Positions 47,802-56,776 of a stretch of 64,000 nucleotides of DNA are shown in pieces. Source of the DNA: an uncultured Marvinbryantia sp. (GTDB lineage: Bacteria > Bacillota > Clostridia > Lachnospirales > Lachnospiraceae). Position numbers and translations under genes: made by a program. Position 1 is the stretch's first letter. Every line of letters begins with the position of its first letter. The stretch covers positions 1 to 64,000 of the forward strand of contig CAKRVB010000002.1 of the NCBI GenBank assembly GCA_934408725.1, written 5' to 3'. The notes below the pieces were generated by a model that did not search any database, was not told the origin of the DNA, and worked only from the letters and a program-made list of their open reading frames with translations.

Positions 47802-49685
47802 TCAAAAGTTTTTTTGCAAGATTTCCAAGTGGGAACTTGCATCCCCAAATGTCAGGAGCTCCGGCTTCTTTTCTCCTCTGGTGAATGGATTGGCGTAAAA
47901 GAGCAGAATTCCTTTTCTTGTTTCTGCGCCAAACCTTATCCAGTGATAGGTTTCCTGCGCCGAAAAAGTAATCGTTCCATTGTATTGTCTCCATCCATCT
48001 TTTCGTACTTCTTCCAGCAGCACCATCTTTTCCCCATCATTCAGATAAAAGACCTGCGCATTTCGTTCTCTGGTTTTTATCTTCAGTTCGAATCCCATAA
48101 TTGCGCATTGATCCGGCAGTCTGTCCCCGAAACGATATGCGCCCGGTATCCGCTCTCCGGATGCCTTATAGCATTCACAGAAAAATTGTACTTCACAGTT
48201 TCTGGTTACATAGACGTGACAAGCCTGTATGCTCTTCAGAAACTGTGCCGGTGTCATCTCTTCCATATAACACCATGTAGAAGGGTCTCCCGGTTTTGGT
48301 GACACAGCTGCATCTCCATAATGTTCTGTTTCTTTCAGATGCACATCACTTCCGCCTACCGCACAGATCCTGTGACCGTCAGCCCACAGAAGATCTGATA
48401 AAGCCACTGCTTTTTTATTGGCTTTTTCTGCATGCTGGTTTGCATCGTGCTCAAATGTAGGATTATTATCCACCTCCAGACAAGTCAGTTTTGACAGCTT
48501 TAAATCCATCCATTTCCAGCTCCACTGATCCAGAAATGGATGGTTCAGACTGAAGATCTCATGGTTTCCCACTTTGATCCGGTTGGCATGTCCAATCTCC
48601 TGCGTCATCTCCATCCCAGGCAACACCATACAACTGGTCAGTGGCCATTTTTTTTGCCACACATTGTGATCGGTAACCGCATAAAAATCCAGGTCTTCTT
48701 TTTCTGCCCTGATCTTCATCTCTCTTGGAGTGTCATGTCCGTCTGACATGGTCGTATGAATATGAAGATCTCCACGGTACCATCGGCTCTCTTCCGCAAA
48801 AATCTGCTCCTGCTGCAAGCCCTCATATATTTCCTGTATACCTTCTTTGTTTTCTGTTGCGCTTTGTTGTATCCAGTTATGCGTTGGGAATTCTTCTGAA
48901 TTATTCAGTCTTTGCCTTTTCAATATTTTCGCAAGATCTTTTACGGAATTCAGACAGATATCGGCCTTGTTTCTGGCATTTTTTTCTTCTCCGGTTAAAA
49001 CCAGGCAGGTAGCAATTCCAGCCTGATGTCCGCAGGCAATATCCGTATAGCACCGGTCTCCCACCAGAAGTGCTTCTTCTCTGGTACAGTCATATTTTTC
49101 AAGAACATATTCTGCCATCTCCGGATGTGGTTTGCCCAGAAACTGTGGCTTGCGGTTTACCGCAAGAGATATCATATAACTGATTGCCCCGCAGTCCGGT
49201 AACATAATCCCGTCTTCATAAGGACAGCATAGATCCTCGTTCGTCGCATACCATGGTATCTTATTTTTCTGCAATACACGGCATACTGTTGTCAGTGTTT
49301 CATAAGTCAGTTCCCGGTTATAGGTAGTCAGCACTGCTGCAATGTCTATTTCTTCCTTTTCTGTCACATTCAATCCCATCCTGCGGCACTCCCACAGAAA
49401 TGCCCTGGTTCCAAATACAAAAATTTTCTGGTCACCGTACTGTTTTTTCAGTACCGAGATTGCAAATGTACCGGCTGTGACAAATTCCTCCTCCGATACC
49501 CGGATTCCCCATTTCTGGAACTTATCCACATATTCCGCCACGCCTCTGGATGAATTGTTGGTAAAGTAACAGCAGATTCCCTGTTGTCTGTGAATCTCTT
49601 CAATCAATTCCGCAGTGCCGTCTATAAGCTGTTTCCCCAATGCCAGAGTTCCATCTATATCCATAATAAATAATCTTTTTTTCAT
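47802..49685 (-). CDS. HAD-IIA phosphatase fused to a PHP metal-dependent phosphoesterase domain
   Basis: The 627-residue protein has two enzyme domains. Residues 1-257 are a class IIA HAD phosphatase (NagD/glycerol-3-phosphatase type): DIDGTL at 9-14, TNNSSR at 42-47, LGKPHPEM at 183-190, VGDRCYTDIACG at 208-219. Residues about 303-470 are a PHP domain of CehA/McbA type: RGDLHIHTTMSDGHDT, VTDHNVW and GGSDVH. A beta-rich tail follows. I chose ATG 49685, two bases after the permease stop; the long form has 27 extra residues that overlap that gene. It probably processes a phosphate ester or phosphodiester imported by the linked ABC transporter. That pairing is inference. Confidence 0.85.
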   Translation of the reverse strand: MKKRLFIMDIDGTLALGKQLIDGTAELIEEIHRQQGICCYFTNNSSRGVAEYVDKFQKWGIRVSEEEFVTAGTFAISVLKKQYGDQKIFVFGTRAFLWECRRMGLNVTEKEEIDIAAVLTTYNRELTYETLTTVCRVLQKNKIPWYATNEDLCCPYEDGIMLPDCGAISYMISLAVNRKPQFLGKPHPEMAEYVLEKYDCTREEALLVGDRCYTDIACGHQAGIATCLVLTGEEKNARNKADICLNSVKDLAKILKRQRLNNSEEFPTHNWIQQSATENKEGIQEIYEGLQQEQIFAEESRWYRGDLHIHTTMSDGHDTPREMKIRAEKEDLDFYAVTDHNVWQKKWPLTSCMVLPGMEMTQEIGHANRIKVGNHEIFSLNHPFLDQWSWKWMDLKLSKLTCLEVDNNPTFEHDANQHAEKANKKAVALSDLLWADGHRICAVGGSDVHLKETEHYGDAAVSPKPGDPSTWCYMEEMTPAQFLKSIQACHVYVTRNCEVQFFCECYKASGERIPGAYRFGDRLPDQCAIMGFELKIKTRERNAQVFYLNDGEKMVLLEEVRKDGWRQYNGTITFSAQETYHWIRFGAETRKGILLFYANPFTRGEKKPELLTFGDASSHLEILQKNF

Positions 49686-49687
49686 CA

Positions 49688-50509
49688 CTATTTGATCCCC
49701 GAATGTACAAAACTCTCTATAAACTGCTTCTGAAATACTACAAACAGAATCAGAAGCGGTGCGCACACAAGAAATGTAGCTGCACTGACATCACTCCACT
49801 GTGCACCAGTCTCAAAGGACATGGCAAACATGGCAAGTCCCAGAGACAATGGTCTTTTAGATACAGAATCCGTCATAACCAATGGCCATAAGAAGTTATT
49901 CCACTGGTAGGATACAGAAATCATACCAAACGCCACGAACGCCGGTTTGAGCAGCGGTACATAGACTTTCGTGATAATCTGCATAAAAGATGCGCCCTCT
50001 ACCTGGGCTGCCTCTTCCAGTTCATAGGGAATGGTCTTGATCGTCTGTCGAACAATCAGTGTTCCCATAGCGGATGCAAAAAACGGAAGAGCGATTCCGA
50101 TCCGGCTGTCATTTAAGCCAAGTTTTACCATCAGGCTGTAGTTTGGCAGAATCAATACTTCCGGTGCAATCATCATCTGTGCCAGAAAAATCACAAAAAG
50201 CACTTTGCTTCCATAGAAGTCCATTCTGGCAAAGGCATATCCGGCAAACGTTACCAGTACTAACTGTACAGCCAGAACCATCAGTGTAATCAAAATTGTA
50301 TTTCCATAATATTGCAAAAAAGGCACCGTCTCAAATACGTGACGGATATTTTCCAGTGTAGGAGCCGCCAGGGCAAAGAGATCCAGCGCCTTTCCAGATG
50401 GAATAAAGGCAGTACGGATCACCCAAAGTAGCGGAATGACAGAGATGACCATCAGTATCCACATCAGAGAACGGTAACATACATCTCCAATACTTAATTT
50501 CTTTATCAT
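49688..50509 (-). CDS. Carbohydrate ABC transporter permease (MalG/UgpE type)
   Basis: The 273-residue protein has six helices and the EAA loop, seen here as ELEEAAQVEGASFMQIITKVYVPLLKPAF. It pairs with the upstream permease and binding protein. No ATP-binding gene is in this cluster, so a shared ATPase such as MsmX/UgpC must come from elsewhere. Confidence 0.93.
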   Translation of the reverse strand: MIKKLSIGDVCYRSLMWILMVISVIPLLWVIRTAFIPSGKALDLFALAAPTLENIRHVFETVPFLQYYGNTILITLMVLAVQLVLVTFAGYAFARMDFYGSKVLFVIFLAQMMIAPEVLILPNYSLMVKLGLNDSRIGIALPFFASAMGTLIVRQTIKTIPYELEEAAQVEGASFMQIITKVYVPLLKPAFVAFGMISVSYQWNNFLWPLVMTDSVSKRPLSLGLAMFAMSFETGAQWSDVSAATFLVCAPLLILFVVFQKQFIESFVHSGIK

Positions 50510-50518
50510 TTTCTTTCC

Positions 50519-51475
50519 TCATTCATTATAATAGGCATGTTTATCATCATAGAAAAACTTCACAGCTGTCACAATCAGTAAAATTCCCACCAGAATCACG
50601 GTCATAGCTGACGCTTTTCCATTATTCCAATAGTCAAATCCAGTCTGATAAATATAGAACAACAGCATATTGGTTGCATTTCCAGGGCCTCCCTTAGTCA
50701 TGATATACAGATAATCCACCGTCTTAAAAGCACTGGTCAGTGCAATAATAAATACATACATGGTAGTCGGTTTTAACAATGGCCAGGTAATGGCCTTAAA
50801 TCTGCGAAATCCAGTTGCACCATCTATTTCTGCTGCTTCAAACACTTCTTTTGAAATGCCATTTAACCCGGCAATATAAAATAACATCAGATAGCCTGCC
50901 TGCTTCCAGATCAGCATAACAATAATCGCCCAGATCGCTGTTTTCCCATCTGCCAAAAGCCGCCAGTTAGAATTGATATATCCCAGAAGGCCGTAGATCG
51001 GTGTATAAATAAACATCCAGATATTGGCTGCCGCTACCAGAGGAATAAAGGTCGGATAGATGAATCCGATTCTGGTCACGGTCTTTCCCCATTTTCCAAG
51101 AGAATTGGAAAAGGATGCCATTGCCACACCCAGTAAAATACTGGCCGGTACAGTCACCACTGCAATCAAAAGGTTATTTCTTAATGATTCCCAGAATACT
51201 GGATCAGAAACCAGTGCCTGATAGTTGGACAGACCTGCAAATACCGGCTGAATCGTTGTCAGATCATCTTTATAAAAACTGGAAATCAAGCTCTGTATAA
51301 TGGGATATACGGTAAAGATTCCAAGGAAAATCAGGGATGGCAATAGCAACATCCATGCCCTTATACTGGTTCTCCATTTCTTTTTTCTTGCCCGTTCCTG
51401 AATGACAGTCAGGGACACCCGAGATGTCCCTGACTGTATGGCCGGACCGGCAAGTACCTGCTGCGCTGTACTCAT
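50519..51475 (-). CDS. Carbohydrate ABC transporter permease (MalF/UgpA type)
   Basis: The 318-residue protein has a longer N-terminal extension, six helices, and the loop SKEVFEAAEIDGATGFRRFKAITWPLLKP. It is the partner of the other permease, nine bases downstream, and lies 12 bases after the binding-protein gene. Confidence 0.93.
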   Translation of the reverse strand: MSTAQQVLAGPAIQSGTSRVSLTVIQERARKKKWRTSIRAWMLLLPSLIFLGIFTVYPIIQSLISSFYKDDLTTIQPVFAGLSNYQALVSDPVFWESLRNNLLIAVVTVPASILLGVAMASFSNSLGKWGKTVTRIGFIYPTFIPLVAAANIWMFIYTPIYGLLGYINSNWRLLADGKTAIWAIIVMLIWKQAGYLMLFYIAGLNGISKEVFEAAEIDGATGFRRFKAITWPLLKPTTMYVFIIALTSAFKTVDYLYIMTKGGPGNATNMLLFYIYQTGFDYWNNGKASAMTVILVGILLIVTAVKFFYDDKHAYYNE

Positions 51476-51487
51476 AAAGTCCTCCTG

Positions 51488-52792
51488 TTATCTGTATGCC
51501 TGAAGAATACCATCTGCAGTCTGCTGTGCGGCAGCCAGTGCTGTTTCCACATCCTGCTGACCAGTCATCACATAAGAAATGGCATCGTCAATAGCTTTCT
51601 GTACTTCTGCCTGATTGTAGGTGGACAGTTCTGCATATCCATATTCCAGCTGATCTCTTGCTACCAGGCAGTATGGGAATTCTTCTGCATACTGTTTCAT
51701 ACGTTCTGTTTCATAAGCGCTTGGTCTGGTTGCCACATATCCGGTATCAATGCTCCACTGAGCTACACGCTCATCATCTGTCATCCATTTAATGAAGTCA
51801 AAGGCTGCCTGCTGGCGTTCTTCCGATACCCCTTTGAAAATATAGAAGTTACCACCACCTGTCGGAGAACCGAAAGATTCATTTTCCGGAAGCATTGCCA
51901 CACCAAAATCAAAGGTAGCATTGTTTTTCACATTGGTCAGGTTACCGGTTGTGTGATACATCATGGCTGTTTTTCCTTCCAGAAAATCAGAAGGTGTAGT
52001 TGCCCATGCTACGATACCAGATGGCTGTGATCCATCCTCTGACAGGCTCTTCCAGAATTTCAATCCGGTTGCTGTTCGGTCATCGTCATAATAAGTCTCT
52101 GTTCCAGTATCATTCATCAGATTGAATCCGTCCTGCTGTACACAGAATGTCTGAAGCATCCAGTATGCATAACCATCAGATGGAATCTGAATACCGTACT
52201 GGGTGGTCTGTCCGTTTTCAGTAATCGTCAGCTTCTGTGCATCTTCATACAGTTCATCCCAGGTTGTTGGCGGCTGCTCCGGATCCAGACCGGCTGCTTT
52301 GAATGCGTCTTTATTATAGTAGAGGACAATAGTACTTCTCTGCCACGGAATACCATAAGTAGTCTCTCCATCACGGCTGTTCATCATAAATCCATCGTAA
52401 AATCCATTCAGCCATTCCTGGTCTTCTTCTGTAGTACAGAAGCTGTCAATATCTGCGATGGCATCCATAGCCAGCAGAGAATACAAATCTATGGAAAACA
52501 TAATTGCCAGATCCGGTGTATTTCCGCCTTTGATGGCCGCCTGTACTTTTGTTCTGGTATCTGCATAACTTCCCGCATAAACTGGTGTCACGGTAATATT
52601 CGGATTTTCTTCATGATACTGTGCACACAAATCATCAATCAGTGCATCAGGGCCTCCTCCTACTGAGACTGGGAAATACATGGTCAGTTCCATTGGTTCT
52701 GTTGCTGTCGTTTCTTCCTGTGCGAATCCTGTGGTTCCAAGGCTGCCTGCCAGCATTGTTCCTGCCAGAAGCATACAAATTTTTTTCTTCAT
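51488..52792 (-). CDS. Extracellular sugar-type substrate-binding protein (UgpB-like)
   Basis: The 434-residue family 1 binding protein has a signal peptide (KKKICMLLAGTMLAGSLGTT, cleavage near GFA-QE at 24-25) without a lipobox cysteine. The mature part begins MELTMYFPVSVGGGPDALID and shows the sugar-type lobes, with YGIPWQRSTIVLYYNKDAFKAAGL. It resembles UgpB, the sn-glycerol 3-phosphate binder, but other oligosaccharides fit. It heads the operon behind a palindromic operator candidate. Confidence 0.88.
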   Translation of the reverse strand: MKKKICMLLAGTMLAGSLGTTGFAQEETTATEPMELTMYFPVSVGGGPDALIDDLCAQYHEENPNITVTPVYAGSYADTRTKVQAAIKGGNTPDLAIMFSIDLYSLLAMDAIADIDSFCTTEEDQEWLNGFYDGFMMNSRDGETTYGIPWQRSTIVLYYNKDAFKAAGLDPEQPPTTWDELYEDAQKLTITENGQTTQYGIQIPSDGYAYWMLQTFCVQQDGFNLMNDTGTETYYDDDRTATGLKFWKSLSEDGSQPSGIVAWATTPSDFLEGKTAMMYHTTGNLTNVKNNATFDFGVAMLPENESFGSPTGGGNFYIFKGVSEERQQAAFDFIKWMTDDERVAQWSIDTGYVATRPSAYETERMKQYAEEFPYCLVARDQLEYGYAELSTYNQAEVQKAIDDAISYVMTGQQDVETALAAAQQTADGILQAYR

Positions 52793-52828
52793 TTTTTTCT
52801 CCTCTCCTGATCGTTATCAGATGAGTCC

Positions 52829-52870
52829 AGTATAAAGAAAAAAGTTCTACCCTACTATCATAGTGGGGTA
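52829..52870 (-). promoter_or_regulatory. Promoter with palindromic operator upstream of the sugar ABC operon
   Basis: On the minus strand TATACT (52834-52829) is a good -10. The expected -35 (TAGTAG, 52857-52852) is poor and lies inside a palindrome: TACCCTACTA at 52848-52857 and TAGTGGGGTA at 52861-52870, 10-base arms with one mismatch and a three-base centre. The overlap suggests an activator- or repressor-controlled promoter. No LacI or AraC gene is adjacent. Confidence 0.55.
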
Positions 52871-52925
52871 AAGCTTCTGTAAAATCTATGGAAAAGATTG
52901 TAAAAATCATGTGAAATCCTGAATT

Positions 52926-52972
52926 AAAAATGCCATTCCACTATCTAAACAGACAATGGAACAGCATTTTTT
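52926..52972 (-). terminator. Terminator overlapping the end of the GGDEF-EAL gene
   Basis: On the minus strand ATGCTGTTCCATTGTC (52972-52957 region) pairs with GATAGTGGAATGGCAT (about 52943-52928), using G-U pairs, with TTTTT after it. The left arm contains the last codons of the gene, which stops at 52945. Confidence 0.55.
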
Positions 52973-54936
52973 ACTTTTACTACTTCTTCGAACTCCTGCA
53001 TACAGATCGGCCGGTAATAGTAATAGCCCTGCAGTTCGTCACATCCTTCCTGAATCAAAAAATCTGCGGCTTCTTTGGTCTCTACACCTTCGCAGACAAT
53101 ACTCTTCCCGGTTCGTTTTAACAGATGGAAGATCTCCTGTAATACAATACGTTCCTTTTCCGTCAGACTGCCGTCCAGAAACCGCTTGTCTATCTTGACT
53201 TCATCAAAAGCGATGTCTTTCAATGTATTCAGGGAAGAGTAGCCGGAACCGAAATCATCCATGGAGATGCGGATCTTATACTGATGCATGATGTCGATCA
53301 TCTGGTTTACCGCCTCCCGGTTACGGATATAGACACTTTCTGTAATCTCAAAGATCAGATATCTGGTATCTATGCCATATTCTTCGATCAGTGCCAGAAG
53401 CTTTTTTGTAAATGCCTCAATATTGCGGAAATGACATGGGGAAATATTGAGAGACAATGTTATCTTTCTTGCCGATTGTTCTCTCTGCTTTACCATCCAC
53501 TGAAATGCCTGCTCATATACATAGAAATCCAGCTGTTCTACTTTTCCGCATTCTTCCAGCACCGGAATGAACCTGTCCGGTGCCCAGATCTCCCCGTCGC
53601 TTCTCTGCCAGCGTACCAGCACTTCTGCACTGGTAATTTCTGCTTCTTTCCCGGAGATCTTGGGCTGAAAATAGAGCAGGAACTCGTGCTTCTCCAATGC
53701 ACTCTGGAAGGAATGTAGCACATCCGCACGCCTCAGTTCTGCCTGCTGCAGTTCCTCTGTATAGGCACAGATTCCTTCCACCTGCTCTTTTGCTTTTCTT
53801 CGTGCTGTATTGGTATGAGAAATGATTTTTTCCGTATTCTCTTCCCTGTTCAAATCATAATAAATTCCGGTATTCATAGAGAAATACTGAATTGGATAAT
53901 TCTCCAGTACCTCGCTTGCAATCATATGATTATTTTTGTCAATCAGTTGCCTGCAGCTGTCAAAATCTTCCCCACTTACATCAATGACTGCCACAAACAC
54001 ATCGGAATGAAATCTTCCGGCAAATACTACTTTGGGAAAAGCCTCCAGTCTCTTGCATACATAATGCAAAATCTCATTTCCCATCTGATATCCCCAGAAC
54101 TCATTAATCAGATGAAAGTCTTTGACATCCATCATCAACAGCATATAAGTCTTATGTTCTTCTCCATTATTCTTCAAAGTAAACAGCTTTCCGGTCAGCT
54201 CTTTCATCGTGATCATGTGCCCGGCATCCAGCGTCACGGTTCTTGCCATCTGAACTTTGCTGCTGTTACCTTTCTTAAATGCCTTGTCCCGGTACATCTT
54301 CTCATCTGCATGTTTCATCAGATCCTGCACCAGATAATAATGATTCTTATAGCTGACTTCATAGCCTACTGCATAACTGATCTCATGTACCGCCTGCATA
54401 TTATATGCATCCACAATCTTCTGTAACTGCATATTCATTTTTTCCAGTTCATCCAGAGATGTATGCTCCTGAATAATAACAAATTCATCCCCTCCATATC
54501 TGGCCAGAAAGCTGTTTTCGGTCAGGATTCTGGTCAGGCATGCCGCAAAGGTTCTGATAAAACGGTCTCCTTCATCATGACCGAAGGTATCATTAATATA
54601 CTTCAGGCCATTCATATCAAACATCATAATTCCCACATCCAGGGTATCATCCAGTTCCTGGATCTGGTTCAGCTTCTTTTCCAGCGCTTTTTTATTATGA
54701 ATCCCCACTGCATCTGTTGCTTCGCTCTGCATCATATTCTGTACATAATCTTTCAGGACCAGCGTCAGAGAGCATCCAAATAAGGCAATTCCAATCAGTA
54801 TCACACGTACCAGCACTGCCACTGTAGTATCATAATGGATCAGATTATCCAGATGAAAAGCCACTACAAGTAAAAACAGCAGGAATAATACCAGCTGTAT
54901 ATTACATAGATCAATCAGTTTCTTATTAAACTTCAC
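52945..54936 (-). CDS. Membrane GGDEF-GGDEF-EAL cyclic-di-GMP enzyme
   Basis: The 663-residue protein starts with GTG and has two membrane helices (11-30, 38-60). The first GGDEF domain (about 75-225) keeps RYGGDEF (146-152). The second (about 240-390) is degenerate, with GRFHSDVF in place of the motif. The EAL domain (about 405-655) keeps SAEVLVRW, the Asp pair in MDDFGSGYSSL, the Lys in VKIDKRF and the Glu in VCEGVET. Both synthesis and breakdown of c-di-GMP are therefore possible, with the middle domain regulatory. The usual inhibitory RxxD site is absent before the first GGDEF. Confidence 0.9.
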   Translation of the reverse strand: MKFNKKLIDLCNIQLVLFLLFLLVVAFHLDNLIHYDTTVAVLVRVILIGIALFGCSLTLVLKDYVQNMMQSEATDAVGIHNKKALEKKLNQIQELDDTLDVGIMMFDMNGLKYINDTFGHDEGDRFIRTFAACLTRILTENSFLARYGGDEFVIIQEHTSLDELEKMNMQLQKIVDAYNMQAVHEISYAVGYEVSYKNHYYLVQDLMKHADEKMYRDKAFKKGNSSKVQMARTVTLDAGHMITMKELTGKLFTLKNNGEEHKTYMLLMMDVKDFHLINEFWGYQMGNEILHYVCKRLEAFPKVVFAGRFHSDVFVAVIDVSGEDFDSCRQLIDKNNHMIASEVLENYPIQYFSMNTGIYYDLNREENTEKIISHTNTARRKAKEQVEGICAYTEELQQAELRRADVLHSFQSALEKHEFLLYFQPKISGKEAEITSAEVLVRWQRSDGEIWAPDRFIPVLEECGKVEQLDFYVYEQAFQWMVKQREQSARKITLSLNISPCHFRNIEAFTKKLLALIEEYGIDTRYLIFEITESVYIRNREAVNQMIDIMHQYKIRISMDDFGSGYSSLNTLKDIAFDEVKIDKRFLDGSLTEKERIVLQEIFHLLKRTGKSIVCEGVETKEAADFLIQEGCDELQGYYYYRPICMQEFEEVVKVKNAVPLSV

Positions 54937-54969
54937 GCTTCTTCTCCCTTTAGTCTTTTCTATCTGCCA

Positions 54970-55188
54970 TTACTCTGCAATCAAAATCACATTCTGTGCC
55001 AGCCGCTTCTCCAGCCCGATCTTGCTCTCTTTAATCAGCACAATAAAATAACCATGTAATTCAGCCAATACTTCAATCGTAGCACCTGCCGTAAATCCCA
55101 GTGTCTCAAGATAATGCTTCTGTTTATCCAGTCCACAGATTTTTGCTATCGTATAGATCTTATGAAATTCTGCCAGATTTAATGGCAT
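54970..55188 (-). CDS. FeoA-like small protein
   Basis: The 72-residue protein has the SH3-like FeoA pattern, LETLGFTAGATIEVLAELHGYFIVLIKESKIGLEK. FeoA supports FeoB-driven ferrous iron uptake, but no feoB is adjacent, so it may be a stand-alone form. A possible DtxR-type operator (55220-55235) lies upstream. Confidence 0.8.
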   Translation of the reverse strand: MPLNLAEFHKIYTIAKICGLDKQKHYLETLGFTAGATIEVLAELHGYFIVLIKESKIGLEKRLAQNVILIAE

Positions 55189-55212
55189 AACAACACCTCA
55201 CTATTCGCAACT

Positions 55213-55235
55213 TATAGAAGTTAGTTTTTGCTAAC
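55213..55235 (-). promoter_or_regulatory. Candidate DtxR-type operator upstream of feoA
   Basis: GTTAG(N6)CTAAC at 55220-55235 is an inverted repeat between a possible -35 and a TATAAG -10 (55218-55213) on the minus strand. The half-sites resemble DtxR/IdeR-family metal repressor sites (TTAGGTTAGCCTAACC type). The position fits repression by iron or manganese. This is inferred from pattern only. Confidence 0.4.
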
Positions 55236-55300
55236 GATAAATGTATCATGTTTTTTCGAATCTGTAAACTGTTTTTTCGGTATTATCTGATATAAAAGGT

Positions 55301-56776
55301 TTACTGTCTCACATCCACCAGTACCGCCTGCTCTGCATCTTCTTCTGTCAGATCTGTACCGGAGCCGGACACTTCCAGATACATCCGGCCAAGATCTTCT
55401 TCATTCACGATCCATGCCACGTTTACCTGCGCACTTTCTCCGGCTGCCAGACTGGAAATGTAGTTCTTTCCGATTTCATTCTGACTGTCATAATACTGCA
55501 TTCCACCATCCAGACTCAATGCGCCATTCCATTCTACATAGTCATAATCTTCCCCGGACTGTGCTTCGTAATCATATCTCTGGTATCCATTTTCTGTCTG
55601 ATCAAGCAGTGCCATTTCGATATAATAATGAACGTTTGACAGATCCTGCGTTCCCTGATTGGTAAATGTCAAGGTTGCGCACACCAGTTTTGCCGGGAAG
55701 TTCTCGGTTCGCACTACTTCATCCAATGTATTCACACCATCTCCACGTTTCACATAAGATGCTTCGTTGTCTTTTAACTTTCCATTCGCATCTGTCATAT
55801 TTTTCCAGCTATCTGGTATGTATTTTGCATCCAGGGATGAAAGTTCATCTTCCACCTGAATATTATCTACTTTTACCGACACATCTTTGCTTTCAATGTA
55901 ATTTTCTTCTGAATCTTGTGCCAATGTTGAGTCGTTCCTGATATCTTCTCCTGTTGTATAGATATGCGGCAGATTTTCTACGATGCTTTCTTCTGTTTCA
56001 TTGATCTTTTCCCCGCCTTCTGTCAACTCTCCGTTCTGCAGCTGTATATAAGTATTCCAGTCCTCTAACTCTCCTGTACTGACCATCTCCCCGGTTTTCT
56101 CCAGCGTGATTCCCTCTGCCACTTTATAGGCCTCCTCTTTGGATACATCACTTCCAATATAGAGAATCACAACACGTTCTTCTTCCGGGCAGAGCAGATA
56201 AATCCGCTGGTTAAAATGAGTCTCTTCTTTCACAGTATGGTATTTCAAATACACTCCTTCATGTTCTCCAAAGGTTGTCTGCTCACTTTCTTCCACACTG
56301 GTATCCGTCAGTCCCTCTTTCAGATTGCCATCCCCGATCAATACACTGGCAAAAGAGAAACCTCCTTTGTTATCAGTGTTGATATAATCCAGATGACGCT
56401 CATCCTTCCATTCCATGCCTTCCGGGATATAGGAAGTCGCAATTTTAATCTCTGCGATCTGATCTGGGAGTGCCTCCGTTGTCTGGCTCTCTGTATCTGT
56501 GGTCACCCCGGTTACCACACTGTAACTTCCCTGCTTCTGCAGATTCATATGATAATTCAGGTAAACATTGACTGCTGCATAGGCTCCGGTTCCGATGAGC
56601 ACACAAGCTACTGCCGCTGCTGTAGCTGTTCTTCCCAGTGTCCATACCTGCTTTTTCTTTCTGCCCCGTCCAGTATTCTTCTGTGTATGAATCTGTTTTT
56701 CTACTTCTTTTTCTATCATTTCACTGATAAATCCTGGTGTCTTTGGATACTGATCTTTTAAATCTTCTAATCTCAT
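55301..56776 (-). CDS. Membrane protein, likely anti-sigma partner with DUF4367-like domain
   Basis: The 491-residue protein has a cytoplasmic N-terminus of 45 residues, one membrane helix (TATAAAVACVLIGTGAYAAV at 50-69) and a large extracellular part. A segment near 110-215 resembles DUF4367, and the last 150 residues look like a beta-sandwich of DUF4352 type. Its start overlaps the sigma gene stop by four bases (ATGA), so the pair is co-translated. It probably holds the ECF sigma factor at the membrane. Confidence 0.75.
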   Translation of the reverse strand: MRLEDLKDQYPKTPGFISEMIEKEVEKQIHTQKNTGRGRKKKQVWTLGRTATAAAVACVLIGTGAYAAVNVYLNYHMNLQKQGSYSVVTGVTTDTESQTTEALPDQIAEIKIATSYIPEGMEWKDERHLDYINTDNKGGFSFASVLIGDGNLKEGLTDTSVEESEQTTFGEHEGVYLKYHTVKEETHFNQRIYLLCPEEERVVILYIGSDVSKEEAYKVAEGITLEKTGEMVSTGELEDWNTYIQLQNGELTEGGEKINETEESIVENLPHIYTTGEDIRNDSTLAQDSEENYIESKDVSVKVDNIQVEDELSSLDAKYIPDSWKNMTDANGKLKDNEASYVKRGDGVNTLDEVVRTENFPAKLVCATLTFTNQGTQDLSNVHYYIEMALLDQTENGYQRYDYEAQSGEDYDYVEWNGALSLDGGMQYYDSQNEIGKNYISSLAAGESAQVNVAWIVNEEDLGRMYLEVSGSGTDLTEEDAEQAVLVDVRQ

